From positions 535,314-599,313 of the forward strand of contig SJOL01010677.1 in assembly GCA_004794785.1 (NCBI GenBank): a DNA stretch of 64,000 nucleotides, written 5' to 3'. Position 1 is the stretch's first letter; every line of letters begins with the position of its first letter. Below the pieces are notes generated by a model. It was not told where the DNA came from and ran no database searches. It saw only the letters and a list, made by a program, of their open reading frames with translations. A program made the translations under genes and the position numbers. The DNA is from Opisthorchis felineus (taxonomy: Eukaryota; Platyhelminthes; Trematoda; Opisthorchiida; Opisthorchiidae). Of the stretch, positions 25,256 to 36,130 are shown in pieces.

Positions 25256-28200
25256 GTGAGTCCCACACCCGACTAAATCATCCCTCAAGCTACTAGCAGA
25301 TATCCGCAGATCAAGTCAGGCGGACAACAGTTCTAAATCTGTTTTATATCATCATTAGGTAGGCTAACATTAGAATGAAGGAGCTGATTTTTATTACACT
25401 TTGGATTTCATATTCCCGCACATTTTCGAATTTGAACGTCAACCGTTTAAAAGTCGCAGACGTTTCCTGAAAGCATGATCCCTGAAGAATATTGAAAATT
25501 CACAAGAATGTGGTTGGTTGGCATCCGTTCCCAGATTTACCTGTCACATTGAACTACACTAGCTGAACCCCGTACATGGGAGTAAACTTTACATACGGTT
25601 TGGGTTGAACAGTATGTGCGACCTTTCGGACGCCCTGTATCCTGTGTAAAACTTAGGTAACGGAGGGCGAAAAGGATGAGCAGTGTTGGACCCATGTGCG
25701 CGTCCAACTAGGGGCCCGTAACTGTCTAGTCATTTGCCCGATAATTGAGCTGTTGAAACCCAGTGCACACCCAAGGTGGTCTCTTTTCCGATATCAGTCA
25801 CAAGACACACGCATACAGCTATCTTTGCTGGTCGATAATCAGGCTGGTCAGTACGACGATCGTCGTGTCACAGTAAATGACTTCTAGTGTCAATGTAGGC
25901 TTAACACTCCGGAATCTTCAGTGCAATCCCGAGCCATTTGCAGATAGATGCACGAAATACACAAAGTTCAATAGAATAAAGTGTAATATGCTACAGTTTA
26001 CTACACTGTACCAAAAAATGTCAAAAAATCAATACAACACAGCACGTACATGACGACAAGAGACAAATGAAAAGCAAATGGAACCTAAAAGCCTAAAACA
26101 GGGGCTTAAAGTAGCGAACCAGATAAGGATGCTACAGGTATGGACAGTGTTTCGTCCCCGAAAGACAGATGTCTGTCGGCCAACATTAAAATATACCGAT
26201 TAGTCAACGAGCAGCACTAAACTGTGAAACAGCTGAGCGGCAAAACCAATGACAGGTGTTCTTCACAGTTTTTTTCACCCGGGCAGTTCAGAATAGTTTT
26301 TTTTCGGATAATATACTGGAACAGGTAGGCGCTAACTGGTGTTCTGTAGCAATGCAATCATAGCTCAACAAACATGTATCCATTCGCCGGATACTGGACT
26401 TGCAGTTCTTGTTCTTAAGTATGTCCACCTTGTCGACACTACGAAGTTTTAGCCGTTATGGCATTCCGCAACGGTTTTCACTCCAGTAGACTCTAGGCAC
26501 TACTTTGGTGTTTATTTGGGTGTTGGTGCTGATTGGCTTTTCAGAGTGGGGTGGGGGTATGTAATCATAGCGATTTGAGTGTTCCCACGGATGCTAACTG
26601 CAATGAACAGTACGTAAGCAGGACTGCGCATATGAAGCTGACATGTACGATTCCCGGAAATGACCCATCAGGAACCCTAGATGGAAGACGAGCACCTACC
26701 CTGTGATGACGCTGACTAGACAAGCCATTCACCCATTTGCAGCCCAGCTAGTCGCAGCAGCTGAAAGTGGAACGCCATTCCATGTAAGCCAACACGATTA
26801 ATTTTCAATCCACCCGAAACGCTAAAGCAAACGGCAGGGTTTCACAAGAAGCTTATAAAAGTATGTTTCGAAGTGCGGCTATCTTTGACTACTCTCAGAA
26901 AACGACCGGTGAACCGTTTCAACCATCTCCGTTCGCAGACTGTCCCTTTTTATTCATCCTTCATACCGCAAACCATGGAAACAAAGGAAATGTCACCACT
27001 GACTGCGTATTTTATTGCAGACGCAACGGTTGTTTTTCTAGACCGCATTTTCACCTGGGTGGCCAAAGAATACGTGCTGATTGATGCTGCAGCTGTGACA
27101 AAGCTGTCTGCATTCACGTACAACGAAAAAGACATGCTATTCCACTGTCTCTTATTCACACCCCCATACTCGAAGCGTGTCTCGGTAGCAACAATCTGGT
27201 GGAACGCCTGGTCCAATCTAGTGTACTCCAAGCACCGACGTTCGGCTTATCTTTCAACTATGTCACTAACTATGTCCCAAACACATGACTCGCCACGTAT
27301 GTCTGGTGGATTGGCAGTTGACCTTTCCGAGCACCATTAGTGAGCCTCTTGGGTACGTTCCACAATGGATCCGAAGTCAGCGTTGTCCTGGTATGCAAAG
27401 CATGCGTAAAGTGACAAAGTATCGGATTTAAGAAACCTAGGAGTGCGACGTACACGTAGTACGAAGGAAAGGACTATGCCTGGTAATAGGCTCGCACCGA
27501 GAATCTCCAGCTTTCTGGATGCGCATCATTGTGGCCGGGGGTGTCGACCACGGCGGTTGAGTTGATAGAACACCGGTCTGGTAATTTAGAGGTAGGTAGC
27601 TCTAGTCTATGTCAGACTTGTTCTTTTCGTTCGTGCTACATGTACTTTTCGAAATCCTCAGCACGTTGAGTTCTGTCCGTGAGTAAGGGCTACGAAGCTC
27701 ACACAAAATGATCAAAAAGGCTTCCGTTCTCATCGCGATCTCTTTGTAGTGGATGTTATATTCAGGCTAACTTATATTTCGGTGGTGAACAAGACAAACC
27801 TTTACACAGCTGTGGCTGTCATAATGTTCCTACCTTCTCGTAAAAAAACCAGCAACAACCAAAGTTTTCAGGTTGGCCACGGAGTTCAACACCAGTTTTC
27901 TCGAACTGCCACTGGAATACAGACAAAACTATGAGTATCTTGTGTAAAGTTCATCGTGAGTCCTCAGACGCAGTTTGCTTTATCGCAATCGGCAGCTACA
28001 CCGGAAGTAAAAAAGAAACTGAATTGGGTGTTGTTTTAGCACTGATCATTGGTCCTATCTATGATCTCTAAAAGATTTCAGATAGTACCACCGTTCTTAT
28101 TAGCATTTGTCCAAGCCATTCTCCAGAAATTTGAGATTGATTCCGTTCTTTTGACTTCCATTGTGATGACCTTGGCTGGTCAAAGATGTGCAGAACTTAC

Positions 28201-28707
28201 CTTATAGTGGAATCGATCTTACCGTCACCCCTCAGCTGGAATAATGAGCAGTGAGCAGTATACGGCGGTTTCGAACTAGCTATTCTGCTAGCACATTTCG
28301 GACAGGTGCCTCATGTTTAATTAGTTTCAGGTTGCTCGGACTCCCAACGGCATTCAGTTATACATTAATACACAGGGCACTTGGAGACCGAAGAAGGACG
28401 CAGATGTTACGCTTTGGCCGTCCAACAATGTACATCCTGGATCGTCGTCTGAGAATCGAATATCGAATCGCGTCCAAGCTGACTTTGAAACCTAAATTTT
28501 TGAAAACCTATGCACTGGGAGAACTAATGTGACAGTTTGACATCATTCAAAGGTAGACGGCATATCAAAATCGATCAGCGGGTAGACATGCTATTGACGA
28601 GACTTACATAAGTAACGTCAAGTGAAAACGGTAAACAAAAGTATTCTGTACTCAAAGGAAGCAATTTCTATCATTTTCACCATGTGCTCCACCACCCTTT
28701 CACTCAG
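25256..28707. other. Channel intron J-K
   Basis: It contains the 155-codon frame at 26873-27340. No repeat family was recognised elsewhere in it. Confidence 0.4.
26873..27340 (+). other. Unidentified 155-codon open frame in a channel intron
   Basis: A + frame opening at ATG-like codons near 26873 and closing at 27338-27340. It contains hydrophobic stretches (TAYFIADATVVFLDRIF) but no family I can name. It falls between exons J and K, whose phases already join, so it is not part of the channel. A competing + frame and a minus frame overlap it. Confidence 0.2.
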
Positions 28708-28854
28708 AAACCGCTAAATTTCGGTGAGGTATTTATCCGATGTATTTCCTGTTGGCAAATCCTCTGCCTTGGACTGTACCGAATGGAATCTCGTGGTTTC
28801 CGCTATGTCCTTGCCAATCCGGATCCAAAGACAATACTCTACACGCAAGATATG
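28708..28854 (+). CDS. Slo/BK-type K+ channel, exon K (RCK2 C-terminal part)
   Basis: Acceptor CACCCTTTCACTCAG ends at 28707; donor GTAAGG starts at 28855. It is exactly 49 codons. GEVFIRCISCWQILCLGLYR and RYVLANPDP match BK [21 protein letters not shown]...KRYVITNPPYEF. These are the conserved last elements of RCK2. It ends TQDM in phase 0. Confidence 0.85.
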
Positions 28855-29419
28855 GTAAGGCCTTTTCGATAATTATTTTCTCCGAAGCCTGTCATTCTAG
28901 TTGCTTCGATTGATTATGAATCGAATGTACCACCGCAACAATTACCTTACTGTTGATATGCCACGGAGATCCCGACGGTCTCGTTGCCTGATAAACGCGG
29001 TGTAGTACATACTATCGTGACGCAACTGCAGAAGATTCATTGTAGTAACACTAAACTCGTTTACATAATTAAGTCACTGACAATCATGATCGAAAGCAAT
29101 AAATCTTGGTAGCGTTTCGAGACGCGGAAAGTTGAGGAAGTCGAGACATAGTATTAACCGAATTGGTTGTGAGCGGCGTAAGGAAGTGTGCCAAGAGGTT
29201 TGAGGATGTTTGAGGAGAAGGAAAAATAGGTGGCGATCGTCTAGGAAGATGAGCAAACAAACAAACAAACATCTTGGACCGGATTGGTACGCATGCCTTT
29301 GAGCAGACGTGTTTCTGTCCCCTTGTTGGCTCCATTTCTTGCTTTATTTTGTTGATTTTATGATATTGATCTTAAAATTACACATAGAACGGATGAAGGT
29401 GGAAATGAACGAGAGAACT

Positions 29420-29470
29420 CTCGCCCATCGCATGGGCGTTCTACCAGCTGAGCTAACCAGGACGCGGTTT
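29420..29470 (-). repeat. tRNA-like A-box fragment, minus
   Basis: The reverse complement reads GTCCTGGTTAGCTCAGCTGG then TAGAACGCCCATGCGATGGGC: an A-box and an anticodon-arm-like hairpin. A second tRNA-like piece (GGTGGCCCAGCTGGCTGAGCA) is at 29626-29646. Neither has a convincing B-box and acceptor stem, so both are taken as decayed SINE heads. Confidence 0.35.
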
Positions 29471-30312
29471 CATATCACCGTTATACATTTGGACTTCACA
29501 TGTGATCCGCCGTAAGTTTACATAATGGATTAGCAACCGGAGACTATTAGCACCTCTGGTTCACCAGGCAGAGCCATGGAGAATCACCTGCGGAGTTCAT
29601 GTGCACATGTGAAATGAGATGTCCCCGGTGGCCCAGCTGGCTGAGCATCAGGAAGCGAGAAGTATCTGGTTGGATACCTTCTTTAGATGCATAACTTCGT
29701 CCATATTGTACGTAGTTGAATGCTTTCTATCGTATTTACGTCTACTTCCCAAGGTACAGGAGTTCATACTTCCGATAGCCCACATTTCATACTGTCAAAA
29801 TTATCATTCGACATGACAAGCATCACCAGTCGGTCATGGTTCGCTCCAAGTCAGTAACCCGAGTGGTTTAGTGTCACCAATTCGGATCCCTTACCGTAGA
29901 GTTGTCAGCACACAGATAACGAAATCAACCGCACTATGACGATAGACACAAAATAACCTGAGCACCTCAATACCATCGGAAGATTGGATCAACGGAAGTT
30001 TCCTGCATGGCAGGATTTTTAGCGTTATGTGTTTAGGTGGCTGAATGGTATGCCCACTGCTGAAGATCTGTTTGAGTATCGTTCAATCAATTGACGTCTG
30101 GCAAATGTGAAGCCGGATTCTCCTTCTAGGTGTGAGAATCGACCCGTTAAATCCGTTGCACGTGGGACGCAACACGATCACAGCTGATCATTGACATTCA
30201 GTTAAAATTAATCAGCAGACAATGCCCGGGTGTAGACCCGCGTCAAATACGTCTAGAGATCTGGAGACGTGCTTCAGTACACATTACCACAACTGCATGA
30301 ACACCTACCTAG

Positions 30313-30355
30313 AATAATATTAATAATAATAATAATATTAATAATAATAATAATA
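30313..30355. repeat. (AAT)n microsatellite forming the 3' tail of SINE copy 2
   Basis: About 43 bp of AAT/ATT units directly abut the 3' end of the minus-strand SINE at 30357. Trinucleotide tails are also seen at the 39.7 kb (GAT) and 43.2 kb (ACT/AGT) copies, consistent with RTE-type retrotransposition. Confidence 0.8.
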
Positions 30356-30356
30356 T

Positions 30357-30536
30357 CCGTTCAGCTACAACACCCTTCCGGTGCCTAGCTACCATGACAC
30401 CTGAAGGAATCACGAGGGCTGAGATACTACCAGGTTGCTCGACGCTAGACAGAAGTCGAGATGTACAGGTTGAGTACGAACTACGGACATTCCGGGCAGT
30501 AAGTTCGCGCCTTAAGCACTGAGCCGTCTCGGGTCC
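30357..30536 (-). repeat. SINE copy 2, minus
   Basis: The reverse complement starts GGACCCGAGACGGCTCAGTG, with tRNA-like A-box and decayed B-box, and ends at the family 3' sequence AGGCACCGGAAGGGTGTTGTAGCTGAACGG before an (ATT)n tail. A hammerhead-bearing repeat lies 50 bp upstream of its 5' end on the same strand. Confidence 0.85.
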
Positions 30537-30586
30537 ACCTAGGTAGAAGCCGTCATAATTGTATAGACGTAATGCACTACTCATAA

Positions 30587-30675
30587 GGTTGCTGAAAACT
30601 CTTCGACAACTCATGACCGGTTTCGCCCTTCTTGGGACTCATCAGGTAGGCGCAATTCCCGAGTTTCCATCAACC
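30587..30675 (-). ncRNA. Hammerhead ribozyme (type I layout), copy D, intact core
   Basis: On the minus strand the order is: helix I strand 30675-30661; internal loop; CCTAC; core CTGATGA (30645-30639); stem II GTCC-CAAGAA-GGGC; GAAA (30624-30621); minimal helix III ACC/GGT with no loop; cleavage triplet GTC ending at 30615; then ATGAG; then the helix I return strand 30601-30587. All invariant core nucleotides are present. The inner helix I is weakened by two changes relative to the GTGGG seen in copies B and C. A tiny helix III is the form described for hammerheads of Penelope-like retroelements and retrozymes. Confidence 0.8.
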
Positions 30676-30710
30676 TTATGTTCTACTCGAACCCGGATTA
30701 CACAAAATTA

Positions 30711-30859
30711 GCGAAATACCCTCATTTGCTTACCTATTTGGTTTTGACGGGGGACTCACCTGGAATCAAGCTTAAAAACATCATAAACGAGGGATGCAGC
30801 TGGATTCCAGGTGAGTCTCCCGCCAAAACCAAATTGGTATGCAAATGAGTGTATTTTGC
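30711..30859. repeat. Foldback arrangement of the hammerhead repeat end
   Basis: Arms 30711-30772 and 30798-30859 (62 bp each) are inverted repeats with about 55 of 62 positions complementary, around a 25-bp centre. Both arms are copies of the end part of copy B (AAAACCAAA..ATGCAAATGAG). The hammerhead at 30587-30675 belongs to the left, minus-oriented half. Confidence 0.75.
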
Positions 30860-31389
30860 TGTTATAATTGTATTATCTGTTCAGAAAAATCCTAAGTTAA
30901 GCAACGGAATCTCTGATTGTGGTCGATTTCTTTCACATAACCGTGCTCCCTGTACAGTTCTATTGTTTCATGAAAATGGATCAAAAGGACACGCCGGGGT
31001 CATGGCAGTTTGGACAGACGCACTTGCCAATATCCAGATCTTCACCCTAAATCCAGCTTCATTGGGAAAATTTGAGGCCAACTGCAAACACCGAAACTTG
31101 TTGAATGACACTCATCACCAGCATTTGTAAATTATCACCGTCCATTGTAATCACATTGAAACATTCGAGACTAGATTATGGAATTTTGTAGAATATACTG
31201 ATCAACACTCACGCAGAAATATAGCTCACGAAACCGAACTCACTTTTTTTCCGGGATTGTACGACCGGAATATCAGTTACCAAATAGACCAAGTTACCGA
31301 AAAAATTCGTCACAGACAAGCACGTTAAATACTGTTAACGTATGAAGTTTCCTTTCCAGTCTAAATACATATCAATCCGTCAACAGCAG

Positions 31390-31583
31390 ACTTCGGGTGC
31401 ACGAACACCATCAATATGTCTTCTGCGGGAGCTATGCTTCCAGGTATCCCGCATCATGAAAAGCCACAGGGCTTCATATACTCTGCTGAACCGCATCACA
31501 AGACTCTCGTGGAACGGGTCTACAGGAATGACGGGGTTAAAAAAAGCACCAGCCGAAAGAGTCGAAATTGCACGGAGCTGTAG
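31390..31583 (+). other. Coding-like frame with stop, possible extra 3' exon
   Basis: After GTCAACAGCAG a + frame of about 64 codons runs to TAG 31581-31583. It contains NMSSAGAMLPGIPHHEKPQ and a Lys/Ser/Arg-rich end (GVKKSTSRKSRNCTEL). It reads like a protein C-terminus but does not match the phase of exon K or L. AATAAA occurs about 300 bp later (near 31878). It could be an alternative tail of the channel. Confidence 0.25.
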
Positions 31584-31971
31584 GCGGGGGATTCCAGTGA
31601 TCTAGGGGAAGCGGTGTGGATGATAATATGGGGACAAATATAGCCTGGTTATTGCCAACTAGAATGTAGGAACTTACTCCGTAGGGGATATAACAGTGGT
31701 TTGTCAACAGGCCAAGGTCAGTCATCATGGAAGCGTAGCCGCTGCGGTAACAACCTGTGATGGTTAAGCGGTGGATTATCGTTGGCCACGCACCCATCAG
31801 TGCGCCTTTCAGCCAAGGACAAGATGTTTCGCAGGAGACCCATCACACTGGATCGAACCAACTAACTTTTAAATTCTAAATAAAGAGGTACGGCTTCTGG
31901 CATGTTTCCGGTGTTTGAGCAAAGGAATTCAGGAATTTATAACTTCTGCATGTCCCGCTGTCCTCTAGTCT

Positions 31972-32274
31972 TTAAGCTGTCATGATTAGCACGGTGGCAA
32001 TGGTAAGTTGATGCGTCTGCACGGGAAAGACATCTTGAACTGAAGCCACTTTCTTGGCTTCGGGTAGTGGTCGACTCACCTCAGCTAGCTTCACCGCGTA
32101 CTCCTGTATAGCATTAATAGACGTCCAGAGACCATAGACTAACGAGCACACAGTGGCTGCCATCGTTAGCCGACCAAGACAAGCTAATTGCCAAGGAAGG
32201 AGGAATACTGAATAGCCTAGCTGTCGAATACAATCCGAACCTCTAATCACAGTGTGAACCTCCCGAATTCGCAC
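31972..32274 (-). other. Unidentified 100-codon minus-strand open frame
   Basis: The frame includes a hydrophobic stretch (LGYSVFLLPWQLACLGRL) followed by VCSLVYGLW, so a membrane segment is conceivable. A second minus frame at 32243-32428 overlaps antisense to exon L and is more likely its shadow. No family was recognised. Confidence 0.2.
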
Positions 32275-32315
32275 CTAAGTCCACTACTTGTAAGGATACA
32301 CCATACTCGAAGCAG

Positions 32316-32489
32316 TTATTCGGGGGCATGCGTTGGATTGGTAGACAGAGGCGACTTGCAGACGGTTTTTCCGACTCACTTGATGAAGATGGATGTCTAT
32401 CCGAGGACAAAGTAGGCCCAACATACATGGATGATCCTTTACACTATACGAGAATAATCTTTTCCAAAGCTGGATGCATTCAAACGTGA
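32316..32489 (+). CDS. Slo/BK-type K+ channel, probable terminal exon L
   Basis: The acceptor is ACTCGAAGCAG before 32316, with a weak pyrimidine tract. The exon starts in phase 0 with LFGGMRWIG, fitting BK TDLIFCLMQFD after the NP motif, then a basic patch (RQRRLADGF), an acidic Ser-rich tail (DSLDEDGCLSEDK) and a TGA at 32487-32489. An internal GTAGGC donor at 32412 offers an alternative splice to later exons (candidates 32588-32682 and 32726-32812). With this exon the whole twelve-exon chain is open for 529 residues. Confidence 0.55.
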   Translation, partial: LFGGMRWIGRQRRLADGFSDSLDEDGCLSEDKVGPTYMDDPLHYTRIIFSKAGCIQT

Positions 32490-32587
32490 ACCCTAAATGT
32501 ACTAATGAGATGATACAATCAACGTTTTGGTGATTACGGTGTTTGCCATTCTGTGGTTGAATGGCTTCACGCAGAAGGGGTTTTCAG

Positions 32588-32812
32588 TCTCATCCGGTGA
32601 TGGAAATATCCTTCTTGGGCCTAAATCAGTCTACTCTAGCAGTCCACTTTGCACTGACAGTCACGGCAAGACGGCCAAACTAGTAGTATATTCCCAAACA
32701 AGGAGAATAAACTAATATTTTTCAGCCTGTTTGCAAGATCCATTTGACCCGTATGAGCTCATCTGTAAATTTCTCCTATCAAAAAATGTGCCAGAGAGTT
32801 TTGGATGACTGA
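32588..32812 (+). other. Possible alternative 3' exon pair downstream of the channel
   Basis: A TTTTCAG acceptor at 32587 opens a 31-codon frame (GDGNILLGPKSVYSSSPL and onward) to a GTAGTA donor at 32683. After a 43-nt intron-like gap ending ATTTTTCAG, a further 28-codon frame (PVCKIHLTRMSSSVNFSYQK...) ends at TGA 32810-32812. The two join in phase, but the entry phase (1) does not match any confident upstream exon. They could be alternative tails of the channel or chance. Confidence 0.25.
32706..32711 (+). terminator. Possible polyadenylation signal of the channel gene
   Basis: AATAAA lies 217 bases after the putative stop codon of the channel. Only the hexamer supports it; AATAAA is frequent in this AT-moderate sequence. 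Confidence 0.3.
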
Positions 32813-35386
32813 AAAGGTACACTACGAGTCATTTCACTCCGGTCACGATTCGCGGCTGACAAAGTTCACGGAAACACCGTGCTTGGTCAAAACACAATCT
32901 CACCGACTACCACGTTGTCAAGAATCGATCAGATTTGATAGTCACAAACCCAATGTTGGTGCGCGAAACATCCATCATAAGAAGCAAATAAGTATCTAGA
33001 ACACCGGATGACTATCCAAGCAAGTTTTGCCACCGTTTTGCTTAGATCATTCTATATAAGTGGCAAACGCAGTTAACATGATGAACGTTGGATAGTTGAG
33101 GGTAAAGCTGCCTCAGTCTAGGCTTTTTGATCTGTGAATGACAGCCTGTATAAAATAAAATAGGTTGGCTTCCATCAAGCTTCGGGAGAAAAGAAAAACA
33201 AAATTATGGGAGATGATTTTTCACTCAGAAGTATGTACAGGCTAGTCGGCACATTGACAGTCTCACATGTGGGCAGTTTTGCGTCGTTTGTGCTTCTGGT
33301 CAGGTGAAGGCTCATCTAGGTTACCTAAATTGGGAGAAATTGCACACGGAAACAAATATGAGTTGCCATGAGGTTAAAACTTCGGTTGTTGAGATTGAGC
33401 AAAACATGAAGTCTACAAAAGTAATTTGCTATATGCAAACGACGGGCCCCATTCATGACGGAACGCGACTCACAAGACCAACCTTATACAACTTCTGATC
33501 AGGTACTAGGTAAGGCAAGCAAAGCACCAAACGCATTATTAAGGTGGGCCATAATTACGCTTTCATTGAGCTATGCCTTTTATTTAGACTATCGTACCGT
33601 TTCACGAGGAGATTATAGCCACAGGAAAGCCACTCCCCTCTACACAGGCCAAAGAAGCAGTGACGTAACACAAGCTTCCAAACTTGTCTCACTTTCCCAA
33701 AACATGTTTTGAGTTAAATCACCAGGTACGCAAAGTTGTGTTTTGCTGAACTATACACAATTAGTGAATGCTTTGGATAGCGCAAAAACCCAAACAAGGG
33801 TGAATTTCGGGTAACTGTGGGTTATGGCCGTCAACTGGCCTTAGTCTCAAAGGAAAGCATAGGCACCGGAGTGACAAAATTCGCGATGAATACCAGTGTT
33901 TCGCCGAAAGTTATGATGTGAAAATAGTAGCGAAAGGGGATGATATTTAGTGGTGATCAGCCACAAGCCTACATCTCTAAATGCTGTGTGAACAAAGAAA
34001 ACAAAAACAGGGTCAGTAAAAGACTCGTGGCTACGTAATGAAGTGCACGAGCTACGAAAAAGGCCACGCGGATCCATTGTGGAAAACACTTGGCACAGAA
34101 AGTATCCAGATTTCAGTTATGACCTTCATACCTACCGATTCCTCACAAGAGTCAAATATCTCCTACCTTAGACAGCGTACACATTGAACAACCCACAAGA
34201 GGTTATGGTGTTCGATCGTCGGCCATTTGCCTTCTCTGACACTTAACCGAATAATCATCTGCAAATCGTTTCTGCGTGAATTATCTAACGTTAGATAAAG
34301 AAACTACCTTTGACATAGTTGTCATCAGATACCGGAAGCGGCATCGGTCGTCCCTCTCGCCGAAGTAAAGTTACATAGTTGCATATCATCATTGACTGCA
34401 ACACCAACGGAAAACACTGGTGCTCAACTGCCATACAACCATATCAATTCATTTGAATAATTGTACAAAAACAGGTGCACAGGTAGTGCCCGTTCAAGGA
34501 CATAATTGGACCTTTGAGTTTGGTGAACTTATCTAGTGTGTACTGGTAAGGCTACAAAAAGGTTACAAAAAATATTAGTACACGACCTTTTATGTCTGGT
34601 ATTCAGTTGCAAGGCATACTTAACGACTGCAAGTAAAAGGGCATGGCTCCGTGCGTGCAAAGCAAAAGCTGAAAGAACCCGATAAGTTTAACAAAAAAGG
34701 TAACCTCCCTACCTCTATTCGAACATGAATATGATACGGAATGCTTTCGACTGGACACTTATGAACACAAAATTGGACCACTACTCAGCTCCTTGTTGGG
34801 AACAATTCCGACGACTCGAGTTCAAACCTTACATGGGAACCTTCAAACTGGCTGCTGGCGCCGTCCTGATAACCCGTACACAAAAGAATCTTTAAGTATT
34901 TTCATCCGGTATCATGTTTCGTAAAACAGATTCTGGAGAGCTCGCTGTCATAGTCATGTTGTCTGCCGGTACAAAAGCCACGTTATAGAGAAATGCACTC
35001 TGGGCAAGCATGCTCAGAGAAATGGGCCGATCAGTACCGCTGAGTGCATTATTAAATCAGCAAACAAAATATTGGATCAACTACACACATTGTTGTTCCG
35101 ATGATGGAAGTATTCGGTCCACGCGAATCCTGTCAAGCCTCAAATCCTACCTAGTGCTCTCGACCGTTTTGATCCGGTGAAGCAGAAATGCCCCTGGAAG
35201 TCTTGACAGAGCCTGATTGAAGCTGATATTCAGTGGTTGTTCGTTCACTACGTTCACTACAAGTTTACTTTTTGAAAGCAAGTACGATTAGAGGTCTATT
35301 GTAGTTATTGAAAGTAGCATTTTTTCCTAAATGGATGCAAATAAGTCAGACAAGCATCGGCTGGAAACTTTGTAATCAAAGATAAT
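32813..35386. other. Stretch with no supported gene
   Basis: Only short unrelated open frames were seen (the longest at 33455-33712, 85 codons, with a hydrophobic SLSYAFYLDY segment). No repeat family defined elsewhere in the window was recognised here by eye. Confidence 0.4.
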
Positions 35387-35552
35387 CGCTCAGCTGTAGC
35401 ACTCTTTCGGTGCCTAGCTGCCAAGAAAACGGAAGGAGGCACGAGGGCTGGGATACTGCCAGGTTGCCCAAGCTTAGACAGGAGCAGTCGAGATGCTGAA
35501 GTGGGGTTCGAACAACGGACCTTCCGGCCTTAACCACTGAACTATCTCGAGC
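35387..35552 (-). repeat. SINE copy 3, minus, internally deleted
   Basis: It matches the family from AGCTGTAGCACTCTTTCGGTGCC to TGAACTATCTCGAGC. Compared with other copies, about 15 bp around the AGTAAATTCGCGC segment of the tRNA-like head is missing. Confidence 0.8.
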
Positions 35553-35849
35553 TTCGTCCCAACCCTTGAACAGAGAGGGAGATTATCGGGATGAGTTGCT
35601 CGGCTGTGCCCAAACGAGATACAAACTTATACCGCCGATATTGACAGGGAGTCATGTTCACCGCTGGAGGTTCGATGGCAGTTAGATAAATTCGAACAAG
35701 CAACTGCGAGCAGGCGGTTGAATTTATTGCTCAAAGTGTTTGACCCTGAGACCAAGGCACCCTTCCACCAAAGCCTTTTCATGGTTCCTAGCACAAAGTT
35801 CCGACGATCAATTGCATAGAGTGGCTTAAACGAGTTTCGAATCTTTTTA

Positions 35850-36130
35850 ACGTAGCACACCACTCAAAGGTCACTGAAGACCGTTCGGTAGTTCATTACT
35901 GGTTTCTCCTTTCTTGGGCTTCAACAGGCAGGTGTGGTTCACGAGTGTCCATCCACCTTATGTTTGATCTGAACAGCAAATTGTGTATAATCAGGAGTAG
36001 CGCGTTGTGCCAAGAAAATCTCGAATATCTTGCTAGCTGAAACCTGAGGCGGCCTTTGTACAGCACATTCGGCTGAGTATCACAAACGAGAGGTTCAGCC
36101 GGGTATCCCATTATTTTGGAAGTGAGTATA
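35850..36130. repeat. Hammerhead-bearing repeat, copy E, head-to-head arrangement
   Basis: The left part (35850-35960) is a minus-oriented decayed hammerhead: CTGTTGA at 35927-35921, GAAA at 35906-35903, flanked by remnants of the outer helix. The right part (about 35965-36130) is the downstream section of the unit in + orientation (GAGGCGGCCTTTGTACAGCACATTC, CACAAACGAGAGGTTCAGCCGGG). The same minus-hammerhead / plus-end layout is seen at 30.6-30.86 kb. Confidence 0.6.
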
